Positions 38,462-47,980 of a stretch of DNA of 64,000 bases are shown in pieces. The notes beneath the pieces were generated by a model that saw only the letters and a list, made by a program, of their open reading frames with translations, was not told the origin of the DNA and did not search any database. The first letter of the stretch is position 1; every line of letters begins with the position of its first letter. The translations under genes and the position numbers were made by a program. Origin of the DNA: Nostoc sp. MG11 (GTDB taxonomy: Bacteria; Cyanobacteriota; Cyanobacteriia; Cyanobacteriales; Nostocaceae); the NCBI RefSeq assembly GCF_014904695.1, contig NZ_JACXXN010000007.1, forward strand, positions 1-64,000. Reading direction: 5' to 3'.

Positions 38462-40129
38462 CTATTGACTATCATTTAAACCTTCAAAGGCAGGACAGTA
38501 CCCTTCAAGAGTTACCTTGAAGTTATACAATGGAGAAGCAGGGTTCCAACACCGCTGTCCTCTTTGGTGTCGGCAAGTACCGCAACAGTCTACTTCAGAC
38601 CATGTAAAGCGATCGCTACTTTGGTTGAGTAATTCTCGTTGAGACAATCCCCGCAATACTAGTTCTTCCCCCTGCCAACGAGCTTCAATTAAACCAGTAT
38701 CAGCAAACTGTTGCCAGCGTGAATCAGCTGTAATGGCTTCAGAAAGAGTAATCGTAATTACTGTTCCTAAATCAGTTAGTTCGCCTTCATAATTAGTCTC
38801 TGGTGCTGCCGGTTGTAAAAATGTATCACCAATAAGCAGTTCAACTAAAGTACCAGCAGCAGGAGAATGTACGTGGTAACGGTTTTGCAACTCCTCTAAG
38901 CTAGTCAGGTCTGCCAAGTAAGCAGGGGAACCGTGGACAAATATGACATGCTGGGGTCGCAAATTATGAATTAGCTGGGTAGTACCAGGGCCATCACTAT
39001 GTTGAGCTAAAAGATAGGTTTCAATAGTGGTAGGTGCTAAATATTGTTTGTTAACTTTTATATCAATTTTTTCTGGTAAAAGAATTAACCAAGGCCCAGT
39101 ATCGGGTTGGCAGTGCTGACTCAAATCAGCAGTAGAGTCGGTGAGAACAATACAGGGAGACTTGCCCACGGTAGCACGATTTTCTGGCTGTAAGCGACGT
39201 ACGCGGGGACGTACCCGTTCATCCCAAAACAATGGTTGATGGCGAGCGAAATTCTGTACTGAAGCAGGTAGGTGAGGTAGTAGTTCCAGGTAGGCATCGC
39301 ATCCAGTGGCGACAGCACCGTCTACCCAGATATCTAAATCACGTCCTGTGAAGTGGTGATGAGAGCGCAAGAGCATCAGCAGTTCTTGACCCAGTCCTAA
39401 AGCAGGTGTAGGAAGTAGTACAGAACAATGGTCGGCGATGGCGCGATTAATTCGCTCTGCTAGTTGATTTTCTTGGTTGCGACGGTGAGGATGACGGGAT
39501 GTGCCATAACTACCTTCAATGATCAGCACATCCAAGTCTAATCCCCGCAGTTCCTCTAAACGCAAACCTTCTACTAACCGGGAGTTTGATAAGAAAAAGT
39601 CTCCTGTATACAGTAGTCTGTAAGAGCGTTGCTGGGTAGTGTAGGTGAGCATAATCGCTACTGCTCCGGGAAGATGACCTGCGGGAAATAATTCCGCTAC
39701 CAGACCATCTTTAAATTCCACAGGCGATCGCAAAGGCAACGCTTGACAAAATTGGGAAATTTCTGGAGGAGCCTGGTCTTGCCAATTTAACGGTAGTAAT
39801 TTGCTAGTTACCTCGCTGGCATAGATGGGTAACACTGGAAAAGCTTTGTGCAGTGCTAGTAAACCTCTAGCGTGATCTGGGTGGGCATGACTAATCAATA
39901 CCAAATCTGCTGGTAGAGGCGAACTACCCCGACGCTCCGACTTACTCAGCCCTCTTGCCAGCGATGAAATATCTCCCAAACCACAATCTAACAAGATGCG
40001 GTGTGGCCCCATCTTGATCAATAAACATATACCCTCATCGTTATGCTGGACACTATAAGGCAAACATTCTAATTCACTACCCGCTTCTCCAGCATGAACG
40101 CGAGAGGATGCCGACAGATTATCCCTCAT
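38462..40129 (-). CDS. Metallo-beta-lactamase-fold hydrolase with beta-CASP-like domain
   Basis: A 555-residue protein. The metallo-beta-lactamase core (about 15-200) has ILLDCGLGD, the zinc motif HAHPDHARG near 75-83, a further HLPGA histidine and YTGDFFLSN. The middle part (about 200-430) looks like the beta-CASP cap and the returning MBL part (VLIIEGSYGTSRHPHR, VLTDSTADL, HVIFVHGSPAYL). Proteins of this group process RNA or act as RNA-specific exonucleases. The C-terminal 100 residues carry a cysteine-rich patch (CCGTCRHQRGQRCW) that could bind a metal and is not part of the usual core. The substrate is inferred only from fold. Confidence 0.82.
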   Translation of the reverse strand: MRDNLSASSRVHAGEAGSELECLPYSVQHNDEGICLLIKMGPHRILLDCGLGDISSLARGLSKSERRGSSPLPADLVLISHAHPDHARGLLALHKAFPVLPIYASEVTSKLLPLNWQDQAPPEISQFCQALPLRSPVEFKDGLVAELFPAGHLPGAVAIMLTYTTQQRSYRLLYTGDFFLSNSRLVEGLRLEELRGLDLDVLIIEGSYGTSRHPHRRNQENQLAERINRAIADHCSVLLPTPALGLGQELLMLLRSHHHFTGRDLDIWVDGAVATGCDAYLELLPHLPASVQNFARHQPLFWDERVRPRVRRLQPENRATVGKSPCIVLTDSTADLSQHCQPDTGPWLILLPEKIDIKVNKQYLAPTTIETYLLAQHSDGPGTTQLIHNLRPQHVIFVHGSPAYLADLTSLEELQNRYHVHSPAAGTLVELLIGDTFLQPAAPETNYEGELTDLGTVITITLSEAITADSRWQQFADTGLIEARWQGEELVLRGLSQRELLNQSSDRFTWSEVDCCGTCRHQRGQRCWNPASPLYNFKVTLEGYCPAFEGLNDSQ

Positions 40130-41437
40130 GCTCTCCTCCCCTCAAACCTCATCATCATGAACATGTCCCAAAAGCCAAAAAATACACGGATTTTGGTTTT
40201 GTGATCTAGGGTAAGTTTTGTAGTGCGTACCTAGATCTAGTCTTGAAAATGCGAATTTTTGATTGGGGAGGACGCCTCCACCGAACCCGCACTGGTTCGG
40301 AAAAGTTGGTTAACGAATATCTCTCAAACTATTTGCTCAGGCACTTTGCCCCTTACCTGTTTTCTCTTTTAAAGTTCTGAGCGCAAAGAGTTGACTCAAC
40401 CTGACAGGAAGTATTTTCCGAAGTTCTGATGTCTGATGACAAGTCTTTCGGGAAGCTTCTCTGCAAGAGGCTCTGCCAATGCGTAGCTTGTTTCTTTGTA
40501 AGGGTGCGAGAACCCTTTGGGCGAACGTAGTTACCTGGGTTGAGCTTAACCCTCCCCGAAGTTTAGAGCGACTACTGAATTTCTGTTTGCCGTTAGCGGA
40601 GTTATCGCCAAAGACAAACATAGTTTTCAGAAGCCGCTGCTCCAACTTCTCTTTGCAACGCAGCCTCACCACACTCTAGGCTTCTACGTCTGCCTCTCGC
40701 AAGCGCTTAGACTTCTCTCAATGTGCAGAACCATTGCCGTGATAGTTGTCTGAATCATAAAATCCATTTTTCGTGCCAAAAAACAAGCACGAAATCGTAA
40801 ATATAACTGTTAGTCCAGCTAATATGAGTTTTACATCCATTTGCTTGCTGCCCTTTACTCAAGACTTTATTATATTAATTTAGTGCTTCTGTGACATAGC
40901 AGAATCACTAGGAAATCTTTACTATGCTTAGGTTGATTGGACAATAGGTAAATTTACCACAATCAGTCAGATTGTAGAACCTTTCGGTTCACCTGTCCAT
41001 CCATCCAGATAATACTTGCTTGGCGATCAGTTATTAGGAATTAAAGTTGGGAAGTCTTGCCCAGTTAACAATTCCCAATTCATCAGCCTGATTTTATTCA
41101 TAATTTTTACTTAAATTTTTTTGTTTATATATTATTAATTTAAATAAAAGTTGGTTCTGAGAGCGATCACTATTTATACTATTTTATAGTTACAACTAAT
41201 ATTTTTGCATAACAAGTACTGAAGAACCAACTTTTTTTGCAAAAACCCATTCTTTAAGTAGTGCACTACTAACTTCTCACTTCTTGAAACAAAAGTTAAT
41301 TTTTTGCTTAAGGCTATAACTGTCTGTGTATTTTAACTTAAATGAATTAAAATCAATTTTTTAAGTTATCTAGACCAAATGTTTATCTGCCCTAGCTATA
41401 ATTTCAACATAAAGTTGTTTTAATAGGGTCGGTTAAT
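40130..41437. other. 1.3-kb non-coding, repeat-rich region
   Basis: Between the MBL gene and the small membrane peptide I see no convincing gene. A GGAGGACGCCTCC palindrome lies at 40267-40279 (also at 58965-58977). From about 40360 to 40720 the sequence is GC-richer and resembles Nostoc interspersed repeat DNA, with overlapping frames on both strands but no protein pattern. From 40860 onwards it becomes strongly AT-rich. The promoter of the small peptide is presumably near the right end. Confidence 0.45.
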
Positions 41438-41554
41438 ATGGCTGACAACATAAATAAGTTAACAGCTTCAGACCACAGTGTAGGTAACATCATGATTATC
41501 TCTTTACTTGCTTTCTGTGGATTGACTTTCATCATTCTTTTGGGACTTTTCTAA
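41438..41554 (+). CDS. 38-residue single-helix membrane peptide
   Basis: ATG at 41438 opens MADNINKLTASDHSVG, followed by a hydrophobic helix (residues 17-38, NIMIISLLAFCGLTFIILLGLF) that ends at the stop. An AGGG ribosome site precedes it and a perfect hairpin terminator follows 28 bases after the stop, so it looks like a self-contained gene. Size and layout recall small thylakoid subunits, but I cannot match it to a known PSI, PSII, cytochrome b6f or NDH peptide. Confidence 0.65.
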   Translation: MADNINKLTASDHSVGNIMIISLLAFCGLTFIILLGLF

Positions 41555-41581
41555 CAGTTTGCTGTGCGTTGAAAAAATTTT

Positions 41582-41610
41582 TGGAAGCAGATACAGCTAA
41601 TCTGCTTCCA
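41582..41610 (+). terminator. Hairpin terminator of the small membrane peptide gene
   Basis: TGGAAGCAGAT and ATCTGCTTCCA form a perfect 11-bp stem with a 7-base loop, followed by TTATT. It supports the reality of the upstream 38-residue gene. Confidence 0.75.
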
Positions 41611-41926
41611 TTATTCATGCGTTAGCAGAGAAATAAAAAGGTAATAAGTTACTATTATCATTCTCATACGTTTGGTATTGAACAAGAAGTCAGAAGTTCA
41701 GAGTCAGAAGTCAGAAGTCAGAATAAGTACGGGTATTCCAACCACGCCCGAATAAACTTCTGACTTCGTTGAAAAAGAGAAGTTAGCCAAGTTTATCAAG
41801 TACTTGTGCTTATATAAATCAAAATATCTATAAGCTAAGCTAATATTTAGCTATACTACCTTATCTAGGTTGATTCAACTGTAGATAAAAAATTATTGCC
41901 AAATGAGGTGCTGTACTGTATTATAG
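41611..41926. other. 316-bp gap before tRNA-His
   Basis: It holds a run of GTCAGAA-type heptamers (about 41690-41725) with a partial inverted copy near 41755 (TCTGACTTC), then AT-rich sequence. No gene is seen. Confidence 0.5.
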
Positions 41927-42000
41927 GGCGAACGATGGGACTCGAACCCACGAATGGTGGTACCACAAACCACTGCCTTAACCACTTGGCTACGCTCGCC
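41927..42000 (-). tRNA. tRNA-His (GTG)
   Basis: Read on the minus strand it begins with the extra G(-1) before GCGAGCG, followed by T8-A9. The anticodon loop TTGTGGT has GTG at 34-36, and the T arm contains GTTCGAGTC. The 3' end is CGTTCGC plus C73, which pairs with G(-1) as tRNA-His requires. CCA is not encoded. Confidence 0.93.
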
Positions 42001-42115
42001 ATTCAACAATTTGGATTATAACAAGTTTTGGGGAAGCGATCAAGAGTGTTAGTTAAAGGAACGGACTCAGTTGATTTAGAGTCTAATGACTACAACGAAA
42101 TTTTATCTGGCAAAC

Positions 42116-42499
42116 ATGAAGGCCCTAACCACTATCGCATATGTTGGAGCAGCAGCGGGACTCGCCGCTTTAGGGGTGACAATGGCGAAGACCAATCCCA
42201 ATCAGGCTGAATATGAAGAGTATGCAGTACAGCGATTGGCTAAGTACTTAAAAGCTGACGTATGTAAAAAAACAACGAATATCTTAGAAAATCTAATAAA
42301 TTTAAATTGTGAGAAATTGGTTGATTCGGTTAACCCACAAATGCAGGAAATTCTTGCCAGGACTACAGAAAGGCAAAATTATATTATTTTTAGTATTTAC
42401 CGTACAGATTTAAAACTAAATTCTTGGATACCTTCTTACAGATTTGAAACGGTGGGAGCATTGAATCAATTTTATACTTACACTGCCCAAGAACAATAA
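42116..42499 (+). CDS. DUF4359-like secreted protein
   Basis: A 127-residue protein from the ATG at 42116; the frame is open to 42086. It starts with an N-terminal membrane or signal helix (ALTTIAYVGAAAGLAALGVTMA), directly followed by TNPNQAEYEEYA, a pattern I associate with the cyanobacterial DUF4359 family. Two cysteines (DVCKK and LNCEK) follow about 20 residues apart and may form a disulfide. The C-terminal part, NYIIFSIYRTDL and YRFETVGALNQFYTY, is also typical. The protein probably sits in or outside the inner membrane. Function is unknown. Confidence 0.75.
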   Translation: MKALTTIAYVGAAAGLAALGVTMAKTNPNQAEYEEYAVQRLAKYLKADVCKKTTNILENLINLNCEKLVDSVNPQMQEILARTTERQNYIIFSIYRTDLKLNSWIPSYRFETVGALNQFYTYTAQEQ

Positions 42500-42751
42500 G
42501 GCAAGCAGTAGAGGCAAGAATATGGAATAGCTCGCACATACTTTTATATATAAATCTTTAGAGAATCGCTATCCTATTCGGTCAATTTATTGATATTCTG
42601 CGATCGCAAATAAACCAGTAATCTCCAAAACACAGTTGGCATCAGCCTAACTACGATGCCTGTTCCTGCTGCGGTTACTTAAAATATCCCACGAATCAAG
42701 TCCTTTTAATCTTAAGTAAGATAAGAAAAATAGCAATCGAGAGTTAAACCC

Positions 42752-43501
42752 TTGCCAATGTCATCTGCTTATTTGCTGGTATCCCACGGAAGTCGCGATC
42801 CGCGTCCAGAAATTGCCATGCAAGAACTGGCACAGTTACTACGTAATAAATTGGATAATAGCTATAACCAAGCAGGTGTAACTCCAGATTGTAAAAATCA
42901 AGTAGGTGTAGCTTACTTGGAAGCAAGTTCTGAGCCATTACACGAGCAGATTCGACAATTTGCCAAGAGCGCTTTTGCTTCTGGGTGCAATCGCCTGAAT
43001 ATAGTACCGCTATTTTTGCTGTCTGGAGTGCATGTAATGACAGATATTCCGGCGGAAGTAGCACTAGCACAACAGGTTATTGGTCAAGATATGATTATTG
43101 ACCTGCGACCATACTTAGGTAGTCAGCCAAGTTTAGGGAAATTACTAACAAAGTCAATGGCTGCTATCAAAGCACAAGCATGGATTCTGTTAGCTCATGG
43201 TAGCAGTCGCCCTGGTTCGCAACAACCAGTAGAAGCAATGGCGGCGAGTTTAGGAGCAATGGTTGCTTATTGGGCTGTGCCTCCTAGTTTAGAATCACGG
43301 GTGAAAGAATTGGTAGTTACTGGCTATCGGGAAATTGCAATTTTGCCATATTTTTTGTTCGCCGGTGGAATAACAGATGCGATCGCTCGGTCAATAGAGG
43401 AGCTAAAATTACAGTTCCCTACGGTGAATTTCCAACTGGCTCAGCCTTTAGGAGCAAGCGCAGAATTAGCCGAGCTAATTTGGTATTTAGTAGACAAATG
43501 A
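42752..43501 (+). CDS. cbiX: Sirohydrochlorin chelatase (CbiX/SirB family)
   Basis: The 249-residue protein has two CbiX-type repeats. The first starts AYLLVSHGSRDPRPE and has VPLFLLSGVHVMTDIP; the second starts AWILLAHGSSRPGSQ and has ILPYFLFAGGITDAI. Histidines in both repeats (HGSR, GVHV, HGSS) mark the metal-binding face. It inserts iron or cobalt into sirohydrochlorin, for siroheme or cobalamin. Its TGA overlaps the ATG of cobA as ATGA, so the chelatase and the methyltransferase making its precursor are co-translated. Which metal it uses cannot be told. Confidence 0.9.
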   Translation: MPMSSAYLLVSHGSRDPRPEIAMQELAQLLRNKLDNSYNQAGVTPDCKNQVGVAYLEASSEPLHEQIRQFAKSAFASGCNRLNIVPLFLLSGVHVMTDIPAEVALAQQVIGQDMIIDLRPYLGSQPSLGKLLTKSMAAIKAQAWILLAHGSSRPGSQQPVEAMAASLGAMVAYWAVPPSLESRVKELVVTGYREIAILPYFLFAGGITDAIARSIEELKLQFPTVNFQLAQPLGASAELAELIWYLVDK

Positions 43502-44277
43502 ATTGCACACAAACAGAGGGGAGAAAGTATTTGGGAAAGGTTTATTTGGTAGGTGCAGGGCCCGGAGATCCGGGACTAATGACCCTCAAGGGTAAAGGTT
43601 TGTTGGAATGTGCAGATGTAGTGATCTATGATGCCTTGGTGAGTCCAACAATTTTGGCAATGATTAATCCCCAAGCAGAGCAAATTAACGCTGGTAAGCG
43701 GATGGGGAGACATTCTTTGTTGCAGGAAGAAACAACTCAACTACTGATTGATAAAGCGCAGGATAATGCAATTGTCGTGCGGCTCAAGGGTGGCGACCCG
43801 TTTATCTTTGGTCGCGGTGGTGAGGAGATGGCAGAATTAGTTAAAGCTGGAATACCTGTAGAAGTTGTGCCTGGTATTACATCTGGGATTGCAGCAGCAG
43901 CATACGCAGGTATACCTTTAACTCATCGGCTATATAGTTCTTCGGTAATATTCGTTACTGGTCATGAGGCAGCGGGTAAGTATAAACCGATAGTAAATTG
44001 GCATGCGATCGCCCACAGTTCCGAAACGATTGTAATTTATATGGGAATTCACAATCTGCCCTACATTGTAGAACAGTTAAGTGCAGCTGGGCTGAGTTTA
44101 GAAACGCCAATTGCTTTAGTGCGTTGGGGTACGCGACCTGAACAGGAAGAATTGATTGGGACGTTGAAGACAATTGTTGAGCAGGTAGAGCAAACTGGAT
44201 TTGGTGCACCTGCGATCGCGGTAATTGGGCAGGTAGTAAATATGCACAGTATTTTGTCTTGTTGTCGTCCAGTTTGA
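43498..44277 (+). CDS. cobA: Uroporphyrinogen-III C-methyltransferase
   Basis: Methylates uroporphyrinogen III twice to precorrin-2, with S-adenosylmethionine. The 259-residue protein has the SUMT signatures VYLVGAGPGDPGLMTLKG near the N-terminus, YDALVS, VVRLKGGDPFIFGRGGEE and EVVPGITSGIAAAAYAGIPLTHR. The ATG at 43498 is chosen because it overlaps the cbiX stop. The frame extends upstream to 43480 but those codons lie inside cbiX. It is a stand-alone enzyme without the CysG dehydrogenase-chelatase domain, which fits the presence of cbiX. Confidence 0.93.
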   Translation: MNCTQTEGRKYLGKVYLVGAGPGDPGLMTLKGKGLLECADVVIYDALVSPTILAMINPQAEQINAGKRMGRHSLLQEETTQLLIDKAQDNAIVVRLKGGDPFIFGRGGEEMAELVKAGIPVEVVPGITSGIAAAAYAGIPLTHRLYSSSVIFVTGHEAAGKYKPIVNWHAIAHSSETIVIYMGIHNLPYIVEQLSAAGLSLETPIALVRWGTRPEQEELIGTLKTIVEQVEQTGFGAPAIAVIGQVVNMHSILSCCRPV

Positions 44278-44346
44278 TGGTTCATTTGAAGCTTCCTTGA
44301 AGAAGTTACAGATGATGTACACTAGCAACCTAACTAGGAGGATACT

Positions 44347-44622
44347 ATGGCTAAAACCTTTGTGATTACTCTTCCAGATGACCTAGAGCAAGCATTAACT
44401 ACCCAAGCAGAGCGCCTGAATGAGTCTCCAGAGGAAGTTGTGTTACAAGTATTATCACAAGAATTAACCAACTTAGCCCAGTGTGAAACCATACAAAAAA
44501 CAGAAACAGACCCACTTCTGCGACTAATTGGTTCCCTCAGTATGGATATTCCTGATTTAGCAGAAAATCACGACTACTATATTGGACAAGCTCTATATCA
44601 CGAGTTAAAGGGTGTTGAGTAG
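44347..44622 (+). CDS. Putative antitoxin (orphaned)
   Basis: A 91-residue protein with the N-terminal pattern FVITLPDDLEQALTTQAERLNESPEEVVLQVL, a ribbon-helix-helix-like start. Such proteins pair with PIN toxins in cyanobacteria. It has an AGGAGG ribosome site directly before ATG 44347. Its stop overlaps the start of a PIN gene that is broken by a stop and a frameshift, so this antitoxin is left without an active partner here. The fold call is moderate; the pairing is clear from gene order. Confidence 0.7.
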   Translation: MAKTFVITLPDDLEQALTTQAERLNESPEEVVLQVLSQELTNLAQCETIQKTETDPLLRLIGSLSMDIPDLAENHDYYIGQALYHELKGVE

Positions 44623-45032
44623 CCTGTTTGTAGATACCTCTGGTTGGGCAAGTCTATTTGTTAACACTCAACCCTTTTATTCGCAGGCAGATTAGTACTT
44701 TCGTCTAGCTCATCAACAACAGAGAGGTATTGTTACGACAAATTACGTAGTTGCTGAATTGGTAGCACTACTCAGCAAGTCCACTTCGGATTCCACGCCC
44801 ACGTATCTTTGAAATAGTTGATGCTATCAAGACTGTGCCTTATGTTGAGGATATTCACATCAATGACGTAACCGATACCGCAGCCTGGGAACTCTGCAAA
44901 AGTAGACCAGACAAAGCTTGGTCACTGGTTGACTGCACATCTTTTATCTCAATGCAACAAGTGGGGATTCAGGAGGCTTTGACAACTGATCAACATTTTG
45001 AGCAAGCGGGTTTTATCCGTTTGTTGAAATAG
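44612..45032 (+). pseudogene. Broken PIN-domain toxin
   Basis: From GTG 44612 the frame reads SSLFVDTSGWASLF, a PIN N-terminus with the first catalytic Asp. It meets TAG at 44693-44695 and continues in frame (YFRLAHQQQRGIVTTNYVVAEL). Near 44795-44805 it shifts into another frame that gives RPRIFEIVDAI and then LVDCTSFISMQQVGIQEALTTDQHFEQAGF, the PIN C-terminus. Two independent lesions make it a pseudogene. The antitoxin upstream is intact. Confidence 0.85.
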
Positions 45033-45103
45033 CTGTTAGAGCTTCTGGAAATGTTGTAATTATGTCAGCATTCCACAATTATTCTTAACTTAACTGCATT
45101 GCA

Positions 45104-45508
45104 TTAAATCTCACAAATCGGATTGGGACTTTGTACTTCTACTGACTGAATAATACTTAGTAGCTGTTCAGAGTTGTATGGCTTAGTTATATAGGCGTCA
45201 GCACCTTGTTTCCTCGCCCACAAGTGATGAATTGCTTGATTTTTGCTACTGCAAATTATAATTAGCACTTTTTGATTAGTTGGATTTCTGTTGAGGAAGC
45301 GACACAACTCAAATCCACTCATTCCTGGCATTATTATATCCGTAATAATCGCATTTGGTTTTTCTTCTAAGACTATTTCCAGAGCTTCTTTAGCATTGGT
45401 GGCTTTAATGATGTTGTAACCTCTATCTCTAAGAAAATAACTGATTAATTTCAATTCGCTTAAAGAATCTTCTACAACCAAAATTGTGCCAATCCAAGTA
45501 ATACTCAA
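45104..45508 (-). CDS. Stand-alone receiver (CheY-like) response regulator
   Basis: A 134-residue single receiver domain. The acidic pair is E13-D14 (ILVVEDS), the phosphoacceptor lies in AIITDIIMPGMSG near residue 57, and the conserved Lys is in YITKPY. It has no output domain. It lies 41 bp downstream of a PatA-type regulator on the same strand, a pair layout seen in cyanobacterial pilus/phototaxis (PixG-PixH, PilG-PilH-like) operons. The rest of such an operon is absent here. Confidence 0.88.
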   Translation of the reverse strand: MSITWIGTILVVEDSLSELKLISYFLRDRGYNIIKATNAKEALEIVLEEKPNAIITDIIMPGMSGFELCRFLNRNPTNQKVLIIICSSKNQAIHHLWARKQGADAYITKPYNSEQLLSIIQSVEVQSPNPICEI

Positions 45509-45549
45509 CCTTAAATCTCCAAGGCGTAGTTATTCTTTCTTTTGGGAAA

Positions 45550-46629
45550 TTAAACAATGTGTTGAAAGATTACTTTCAGTAAGTCTCCTTGTGTAAACGG
45601 CTTAGTTAAATAGCCGGATGCCTTGACCATCTTGGCTTTTGCTCTATCTAAAAAACCCGTTTTTCCTGTCACCATAATCACGGGTGTATTTTTAAAATAT
45701 GAGTGCTTCCGCAGCAAAGAGCATAGTTCATACCCGTCTAAGTTAGGCATTGAGATATCTAACAAAATTAGGTCGGGTTTGGCGCGGATAATGTGCATTA
45801 AAGCTTTCAAAGAATCGGTGACTCCCACAACCGAAAACATTTGCTCATCTAAATAACTTTTGATCGCACTCAAAACTGTCGGACTATCATCAATACAAAA
45901 GATGGTGTAGAGTTTTTTCTCCGCAGGCGGCGGTATAATTTGCTTGCTGCTATTGTCAACAGTATTAATACTATCGGTTAAAGGCCGGTTAGCGTATGCT
46001 ACTGGTTGATTACCGTTGTCTAGCTTAAGCAACTTTTGAACAGGCTTGGTTCGAGTTTGGGGTTGATTTGTTGGCAAAAATTGCGAGGGTTGCACTAGAG
46101 AAGTAGGCGATCGCTTTTGACAACGTTCGACTAGTAAGCGAAGATTCAAATGGCAAAACTTTGGCATGTCATCCAGAAAGCTTTCAGGAACAAACTCATA
46201 ACTCCCCTCTTCTAAGCTCAGAAATGACTCTAGGAATTCTAGGGCTAATTGTTCTATCAGTATCGCTGCTTGAGAAGAACTCAGATATTTCTGATTGACT
46301 AACCAGCAAATAGCTAAATAATCTGGATTTGGTATTGCCTGATTCTCAATACCCGTTTCAAATATCGCTCGCAACTGCTCGTGAATTCCGCGAGGGAGGG
46401 TAGAAATTTGCAGACTCAAGCGTTGCAAGTTTCTGTACAGCGGTTCAAACATTTTCTCTGAGTAGCAGGTATAGATCAATTTACCTTCGTCTATGTATAT
46501 TGACCAAGAACCTGACGTACTAAAGACTTGTAAACAACCAGTAACAGACTTACTAGTAATTTTTTTTAATAAAGATAAGGGCTGGAGTTTTTGAAAAAAT
46601 CTATATCTACTAATAGGAAGTGTCTTCAT
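45550..46629 (-). CDS. PatA/PixG-type response regulator (PATAN plus receiver)
   Basis: The 359-residue protein has an N-terminal PATAN/DUF4388-type domain (about 1-175; LLKKITSKSVTGCLQVFS, YIDEGKLIYTCYSEKMFEPLYRNLQRL, SLEEGSYEFVPE), a polar linker and a C-terminal receiver (about 240-359). The receiver has CIDDSP, the phosphoacceptor in DLILLDISMPNLDGYELC and the Lys in YLTKPF. PatA of Nostoc influences heterocyst pattern and PixG-type proteins act in phototaxis; this copy cannot be placed in either role from sequence. It precedes a CheY-like gene in the same operon. Confidence 0.88.
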   Translation of the reverse strand: MKTLPISRYRFFQKLQPLSLLKKITSKSVTGCLQVFSTSGSWSIYIDEGKLIYTCYSEKMFEPLYRNLQRLSLQISTLPRGIHEQLRAIFETGIENQAIPNPDYLAICWLVNQKYLSSSQAAILIEQLALEFLESFLSLEEGSYEFVPESFLDDMPKFCHLNLRLLVERCQKRSPTSLVQPSQFLPTNQPQTRTKPVQKLLKLDNGNQPVAYANRPLTDSINTVDNSSKQIIPPPAEKKLYTIFCIDDSPTVLSAIKSYLDEQMFSVVGVTDSLKALMHIIRAKPDLILLDISMPNLDGYELCSLLRKHSYFKNTPVIMVTGKTGFLDRAKAKMVKASGYLTKPFTQGDLLKVIFQHIV

Positions 46630-47980
46630 CGGGACGGCTCTGGATTAAATTAATATTCGCAGTCAAAATTGGTGAATTTCTTTTTCAGAATTCACAGCGA
46701 CATTATCGTAAGCACTGTCAGATCAATATAGCGGTCACATTTAAGTTAGTACAGAGATTCCACACCCCCCAACACCTAATTCGCCAATCTCTGCTAAGCT
46801 ATAATGCACAAATCACAACTCGCTATGTCAAACCAAGCTCTACTGTTGCCAAATAGCGAAATAGCTCAATTTTCCTAGAAACAGTATTCCAAAAATCAGA
46901 TTTACTTTCTGTATCTTTCGCTAATCTGGCTGGACTAAGGGTAACTCAACTACAGGCGTAGACCAACACTTCAGAGACGCAAATAGAGCAAAAACATTGC
47001 ATAAGAGGATATTTGACGGTCTAAGGTTGTAGTCAGTCAGCAACGTAGAAGGAAGATAGGCTTTCCAAGCTGATGTGCATTTAACTTGTATTTCGGATGT
47101 AATTTCCCCTGCATCTGGTTAGAGAAAAACGTGGTAATCTCTTTCCCCTATTGTTCCGCTTTGCTCGAACTTTGCTGCTTCAGCCAATACGCGCAAACTA
47201 AAAGGTTAATAGCTTAAACACCATCTTGAGAAGAATTTTATGTAGAACAAAAGTAATAGATGCAACTAAGTATTTACAATTATTTAAGATTCTACCCTAG
47301 TTCCAGATTGTAGAGCTTTTCTTTACAAGACTTGAGCAAATTCATCCCTTGAGCAATAGGAATGACAAACTCTCATTAGGGGGAAATTAGATGATAGTTG
47401 ATCCAGTAATGGTATGTAGGGAGATTCAACCACGACTGACTCAGTGAAAGGTAATCTGTTCATAAGTAATGAAAACACGCTCTAAAGTTTTGTTGCGACG
47501 AATAGTTACTCTGCACAATTCTGAATTTTATATTCTCGAATTTGTAGCGAAACTCAAGAAGTAGAGTGCATACCTAAAAATAATAATTTTCAGTTCAAGG
47601 TAGATAGTAAGTAAATTACTTACTAAAACTCAGGTTACTATAAATTTCAACTAAAAGTAAAAATAGTATGTAAAATTTATAATAAAAAATTAGAAAAAAT
47701 ATAAAAAATAATTTATATTTTATTCGATCAAAAGTTCTATGAATATTTTTTAGTTGGAATATCCGGGTAGATGCAAAATGTACAGTAAAATATTATTTTG
47801 TGATGTGATTAAATTACACTTATCAAGTAATAAATTATTTGGTAATAGCAATTTAGCATAAAGTTTTAAAGTCTTAAAAGTGACAGATATTCAAATGTTG
47901 GAGATTCGCCGTTAAATCTCTATCTTGCTTGGTAATTGGTTAAAATTAACAATGCTACTCGTTAAATGGGAATCATCACA
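46630..47980. other. 1.35-kb apparently non-coding region
   Basis: No frame on either strand has a protein-like pattern. The last 400 bp (about 47560-47980) is extremely AT-rich. I see no tRNA, strong hairpin or terminal repeats. Old coding sequence may have decayed here. The promoter of the first Uma2 gene probably lies at its right end. Confidence 0.45.

Noticed and set aside
40337-40679. Overlapping frames on both strands
   Set aside because: Both lie in repeat-like DNA, have biased basic composition and no family pattern or ribosome site.
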